Below are positions 5,595-7,934 of a DNA stretch of 7,934 bases, in pieces. The position numbers and the translations under genes are program-made. The DNA comes from Candidatus Halomonas stercoripullorum. GTDB taxonomy: Bacteria > Pseudomonadota > Gammaproteobacteria > Pseudomonadales > Halomonadaceae. Below the pieces are notes generated by a model. That model saw only the letters and a list, made by a program, of their open reading frames with translations. It did not search any database and had not been told where the DNA came from. The stretch covers positions 1 to 7,934 of the forward strand of contig DXFC01000274.1 of assembly GCA_019114645.1 (NCBI GenBank), written 5' to 3'. Positions within the stretch are counted from its first letter, which is position 1. Each line of letters opens with the position of its first letter.

Positions 5595-6773
5595 TTATAC
5601 CGGCTCAACCGGGTCGGCGTCCGCCCTTGTCGGCAAGACGTGGGCAGATTGCTGGCGGTGCCACTCCTCGTCTTCAAGATGTAAATATTGTGCCGTGGTA
5701 TCCAGACGCGCATGACGGGCGGTGCTGGCCAGGTAGCGCAGCTCGACGCCCGCCTGGGCCTGGTGGGTCAGTGCTGTGTGGCGCAGCCAGTGTGGTGTGG
5801 CAGTGCGGAGTCTGGCCACCTGTGGCGCCGCCTCATTGCCGGTCTCCTGTTCCAGGCTGTCGGCCGCTTGCGTGAAAGTTTCGCGTATCAGCCGGTACAG
5901 CTGGTTATGCCCGAGGCCTCTTTTGCCATCCAGAGCGCGTAACACTCCGCCACTCTCGCCTGGTTGTGGATTTGCCGGTAGTCGCAGCGTCAGGCGCCAT
6001 TCGTTTAGCAAGATCAGCATGTCTTGGGGCACCGGAATGCGTGCGCTCTTGTTGCCCTTCCCCGTCACGCGCCACCACCAGCGCCCTTCCCGCTGAAAGA
6101 AGTCGCTCATTTCGGCATCTGCCATTTCACTGATCCGTGGAGCCAGCAAGTAGGCAAAGCCAAATATCATGCGCCGCCGCTGCCAGAGAAAGTGCTCGCG
6201 TGCGCTGACCTGTTCATTCAAGGGGCGCAGCAGCCAGTACCAGAACCACTCCCAAAGTGGGCGCTCGAGATAACGCTCGATGCCGGTTTGGCGGTTATCG
6301 AGCCGGCGGCGCTTGTCGCGCATCAGGCGAAAAGGGTTGTGCGCCAGCCACCCCGCCTCCACCAGCCAGGCGAACATGCCTTGCAAAATGACCAGGCTCT
6401 GGCGTCGGCTGGCCGGTGACAGCGGCCCGCGAAAAGGACGCCAGTCCGCTGCACTTCTGGGCCGTGACGGGCCTATCCAGAGTTGGCGCGGTGTGGGTGA
6501 TTCAAGAAAGGCTTCGAAGGCATCCAGGTCCTGGCGACGCAGGCTGGCGAGGCTTCGCTCTTGGTAGGCCAGCCATAACAGCAGTCGTTCCGCCTCACGC
6601 CGATAGGCACGTAGTGTCTGCGGGCTGCCCTGAAACTCGGCCAGCCACTGACTGACGGCTTCGGCATCGTTGCTGGCCTCGATATGTGCCCCACCCATGG
6701 CTGCGGGTTGTGCCGGCAGCACGAGGCCGGGCAGGCGGGCCTGGCCCGGAGACCCTTCTCTCGCGTCACTCAC
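5595..6773 (-). CDS. Tyrosine-type site-specific recombinase/integrase
   Basis: The frame is open to an ATG at 6872 (425 residues). I prefer the GTG at 6771-6773 (392 residues), because GAAGGA lies six bases before it, while the ATG has no ribosome binding site and the extra 33 codons are AT-rich. In 425-residue numbering, a SAM-like core-binding domain spans about 70-185 (TLRAYRREAERLLLWL and an inserted PRSAADWRPFRGPLSP). The catalytic domain is about 220-405. All six catalytic residues are visible: Arg246 (LLAPRISEM), Lys272 (GKGNKSARIP), His361 and Arg364 (PHWLRHT), His387 (ARHARLDTT) and nucleophile Tyr396 (AQYLHLE). It is longer than XerC/XerD (about 300) and is not one of them. No phage or transposon genes accompany it in the window. 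It is divergent from a KfrA-like gene across a palindromic gap. Target site unknown. Confidence 0.92.
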   Translation of the reverse strand: MSDAREGSPGQARLPGLVLPAQPAAMGGAHIEASNDAEAVSQWLAEFQGSPQTLRAYRREAERLLLWLAYQERSLASLRRQDLDAFEAFLESPTPRQLWIGPSRPRSAADWRPFRGPLSPASRRQSLVILQGMFAWLVEAGWLAHNPFRLMRDKRRRLDNRQTGIERYLERPLWEWFWYWLLRPLNEQVSAREHFLWQRRRMIFGFAYLLAPRISEMADAEMSDFFQREGRWWWRVTGKGNKSARIPVPQDMLILLNEWRLTLRLPANPQPGESGGVLRALDGKRGLGHNQLYRLIRETFTQAADSLEQETGNEAAPQVARLRTATPHWLRHTALTHQAQAGVELRYLASTARHARLDTTAQYLHLEDEEWHRQQSAHVLPTRADADPVEPV

Positions 6774-6877
6774 TGGTTTTCCTTCTATCCTTTTCTCTAG
6801 GGACAAAGTTTGGCCTGATGGCGAAGTAAACTCAAGATAAGACGGGTAATCTTGAATTTGTATCCATTTCATAGTGT

Positions 6878-6908
6878 ATAATATGTAATTACATATTATG
6901 TAATATGT
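6878..6908. repeat. Overlapping palindromes, probable operator
   Basis: A perfect 22-bp palindrome runs 6878-6899 (half site ATAATATGTAA). A second, 6891-6908, has perfect 8-bp arms ACATATTA and TAATATGT around TG. They share 6891-6899, so two dimers could bind side by side or compete. The first overlaps a consensus -10 for the kfrA-like gene. KfrA of plasmid RK2 is known to bind an operator at its own promoter, so the encoded KfrA-like protein is the natural candidate binder. The recombinase is the alternative, since the arms also suit a recombinase core site. Confidence 0.75.
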
Positions 6909-6965
6909 TTGCTTGATAGAAAAAAAGCGCTATCTTTAACCCAAAGCAGGCGCAAGGCGGCGGTA

Positions 6966-6993
6966 CGAGCGAGCGGTTCCTGCCGCTTGCTTG
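6966..6993 (+). ncRNA. Hairpin in the kfrA-like gene leader
   Basis: In RNA, 6966-6976 pairs with 6983-6993 over 11 bp including two G-U pairs, with loop UUCCUG. It ends 35 bases before the ATG at 7029 and has no following U-run, so it is not an intrinsic terminator. It may affect mRNA stability or translation, or may be incidental in GC-rich DNA. Confidence 0.35.
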
Positions 6994-7028
6994 CATGGAA
7001 GAGCTGCGCCCTATTCATGGAGATCCAT

Positions 7029-7934
7029 ATGGCACGCATCGGTATTCAGTACGACGACGTTCGGGGGGCGATTGACGTCCTGATGGCTCGGGGAGAATCC
7101 CCCAGTGTGCAAAAAATACGTGAAGTGCTGGGGACCGGCAGCTTTACCACTATCAGTGATCACTTGCGTGAGTGGCGCTCGAGGCGTGAGATGAAGACCG
7201 ATTTGCCTGTATCGCAGGTTATGCCCGAGCCGGTGCTGCGCCTGGCCGAGAGTCTTTGGGAGCGTGCACGGGAAGCCTCCGGCGAGGCTCTCGCCCAGTA
7301 CCGCCAGGAGGCTGACCGCCAGGTTGAGGCTGCGCAGGCGGCTATCCAGGAAGCGCGGCGCCAAGCCGAGGATGCCGAGCAGCGCGAAGCGGCGCTCACG
7401 GCCCATCTTGCTGGAACGGAACAGCGGTTGGAGGCACGCAGTGCTGCCCTGGCGCGGGTCGAAAGTGAATGCGAGCAGTGGCAGGAGCGCGCCCGCCAGG
7501 TTGAGGAGCGACTGAGCCGTACCCTGCAGCAGCTCGACAAGTTGCAGCAAGATAATGAGCAGCAGGCCCAGGCGCACCAGCAAGCACTGGCCGAGCGCGA
7601 TGCCCAGCACCAGACGCGGCTGAGTCAGGAAGAGCAGCGCCACGAAGCCGCTGAAGCCAGGCTCATGACACTGCTGGATGAGGCGCGCCAGGAGCGCATC
7701 GCCGCTGAAAAACGGCATGCCGCCACGCTGCAGCAAGTGGAAAAGCGTCAGGAAACGCTGCTGGAGCAGCTGCAGGAAGCGCAGGCGGCACTTTCGCGGG
7801 AAGAGAAACAGCGCCGTGAAGCCCAGTGGGCGAAAAGCCGGGCCGAGGAGCGCATCGACACTCTGCGGCATGAGCAGTCGCTGTTACAGGCCCGCATTGA
7901 TGATCAAAAACGCTTCAGCGACGAGCAAGCGGTG
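7029..7934 (+). CDS. KfrA-like DNA-binding protein with long coiled coil (3' end outside window)
   Basis: An open frame of 302 codons runs off the right edge. The ATG at 7029 has GGAG (7019-7022) six bases upstream; the in-frame ATG at 7017 has no well-spaced ribosome site. Residues 1-55 match the KfrA N-terminal DNA-binding domain (YDDVRGAIDVLMARGESPSV, then VQKIREVLGTGSFTTISDHL containing the helix-turn-helix). From about residue 75 to the edge the protein is an uninterrupted Ala/Glu/Gln/Arg-rich alpha-helical coiled coil with almost no Pro or Gly. KfrA proteins on plasmids autoregulate, bind DNA as elongated multimers and help plasmid maintenance. Here the gene is chromosomal, beside a tyrosine recombinase and about 7 kb from dif. 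It may regulate itself and the recombinase through the palindromes at 6878-6908. A role in chromosome organisation near the terminus is possible but unproven. Confidence 0.9.
   Translation, partial: MARIGIQYDDVRGAIDVLMARGESPSVQKIREVLGTGSFTTISDHLREWRSRREMKTDLPVSQVMPEPVLRLAESLWERAREASGEALAQYRQEADRQVEAAQAAIQEARRQAEDAEQREAALTAHLAGTEQRLEARSAALARVESECEQWQERARQVEERLSRTLQQLDKLQQDNEQQAQAHQQALAERDAQHQTRLSQEEQRHEAAEARLMTLLDEARQERIAAEKRHAATLQQVEKRQETLLEQLQEAQAALSREEKQRREAQWAKSRAEERIDTLRHEQSLLQARIDDQKRFSDEQAV

Larger units (their letters stand above)
6774..7028. promoter_or_regulatory. AT-rich divergent control region between recombinase and kfrA-like gene
   Basis: This 255-base gap shifts from AT-rich (about 6780-6940) to GC-rich (6941-7028). 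Rightward, TTGAAT (6852-6857) and a perfect TATAAT (6877-6882), 19 bases apart, form one promoter candidate for the kfrA-like gene. TTGCTT (6909-6914) and TATCTT (6931-6936), 16 bases apart, form another. Two palindromes overlap the first -10 and lie just upstream of the second promoter. No good leftward promoter for the recombinase was recognised. If the recombinase starts at the upstream ATG (6872), the left 99 bases are coding. Confidence 0.5.

Noticed and set aside
5396..5875. 159-codon plus-strand frame across sufE and the recombinase tail
   Set aside because: It runs antisense to two recognised genes and the gap between them, with no family resemblance.
7011..7871. 286-codon minus-strand open frame opposite the kfrA-like gene
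   Set aside because: A leucine-rich antisense shadow of a biased coiled-coil gene; the plus-strand frame has a proper start and a recognised domain.
1..7934. matS sites (GTGACRNYGTCAC) expected in an enterobacterial Ter region
   Set aside because: None found by eye. The host may lack MatP or the window may simply hold none, so nothing is claimed.
1..7934. tRNA, rRNA, CRISPR arrays, insertion sequences
   Set aside because: No cloverleaf, rRNA motif, regularly spaced repeats or transposase was seen.

Overview
The window looks like a chromosomal segment from a halophilic gammaproteobacterium, most likely Halomonas or a close relative. The reasons are the tail of an ectoine synthase gene at the left edge, GC-rich coding DNA, gammaproteobacterial versions of Zur, YidD and SufE, and a near-perfect gammaproteobacterial dif site. 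The genus is inferred from gene content and was not tested.

Layout, left to right. Positions 1-184 hold the 3' end of ectC (+), closed by a strong hairpin at 207-240. At 258-285, in the gap before the next gene, lies a 28-bp sequence that differs from the Escherichia coli dif site at one position. This puts the window at the chromosome's replication terminus, where XerC/XerD resolve chromosome dimers. Positions 439-3822 hold a three-gene operon (+): a retropepsin-like lipoprotein, a membrane protein with a degenerate transglutaminase domain and a seven-helix tail, and an ATP-grasp ligase. This is the recognisable peptide-ligase/protease trio often annotated 'RimK-like'. Its members span the outer membrane, periplasm/inner membrane and cytoplasm.

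Positions 3866-5145 hold a second tight run (+): zur (zinc-responsive Fur-family repressor), hisI (a zinc enzyme of histidine synthesis) and yidD (membrane-protein insertion factor). It meets the convergent sufE (-, 5142-5567), the two stop codons overlapping. Upstream of sufE on the same strand is a large tyrosine recombinase (5595-6773, -). It is divergent from a KfrA-like DNA-binding coiled-coil protein (7029 to the window edge, +). The AT-rich divergent gap carries a perfect 22-bp palindrome overlapped by a second one, and a hairpin in the kfrA-like leader.

The observations most worth following are the dif site, the strand bias of KOPS-like octamers to its right (six pointing to dif, one away), the protease/transglutaminase/ATP-grasp operon next to the ectoine genes, and the recombinase/KfrA-like pair with its shared palindromic control region.
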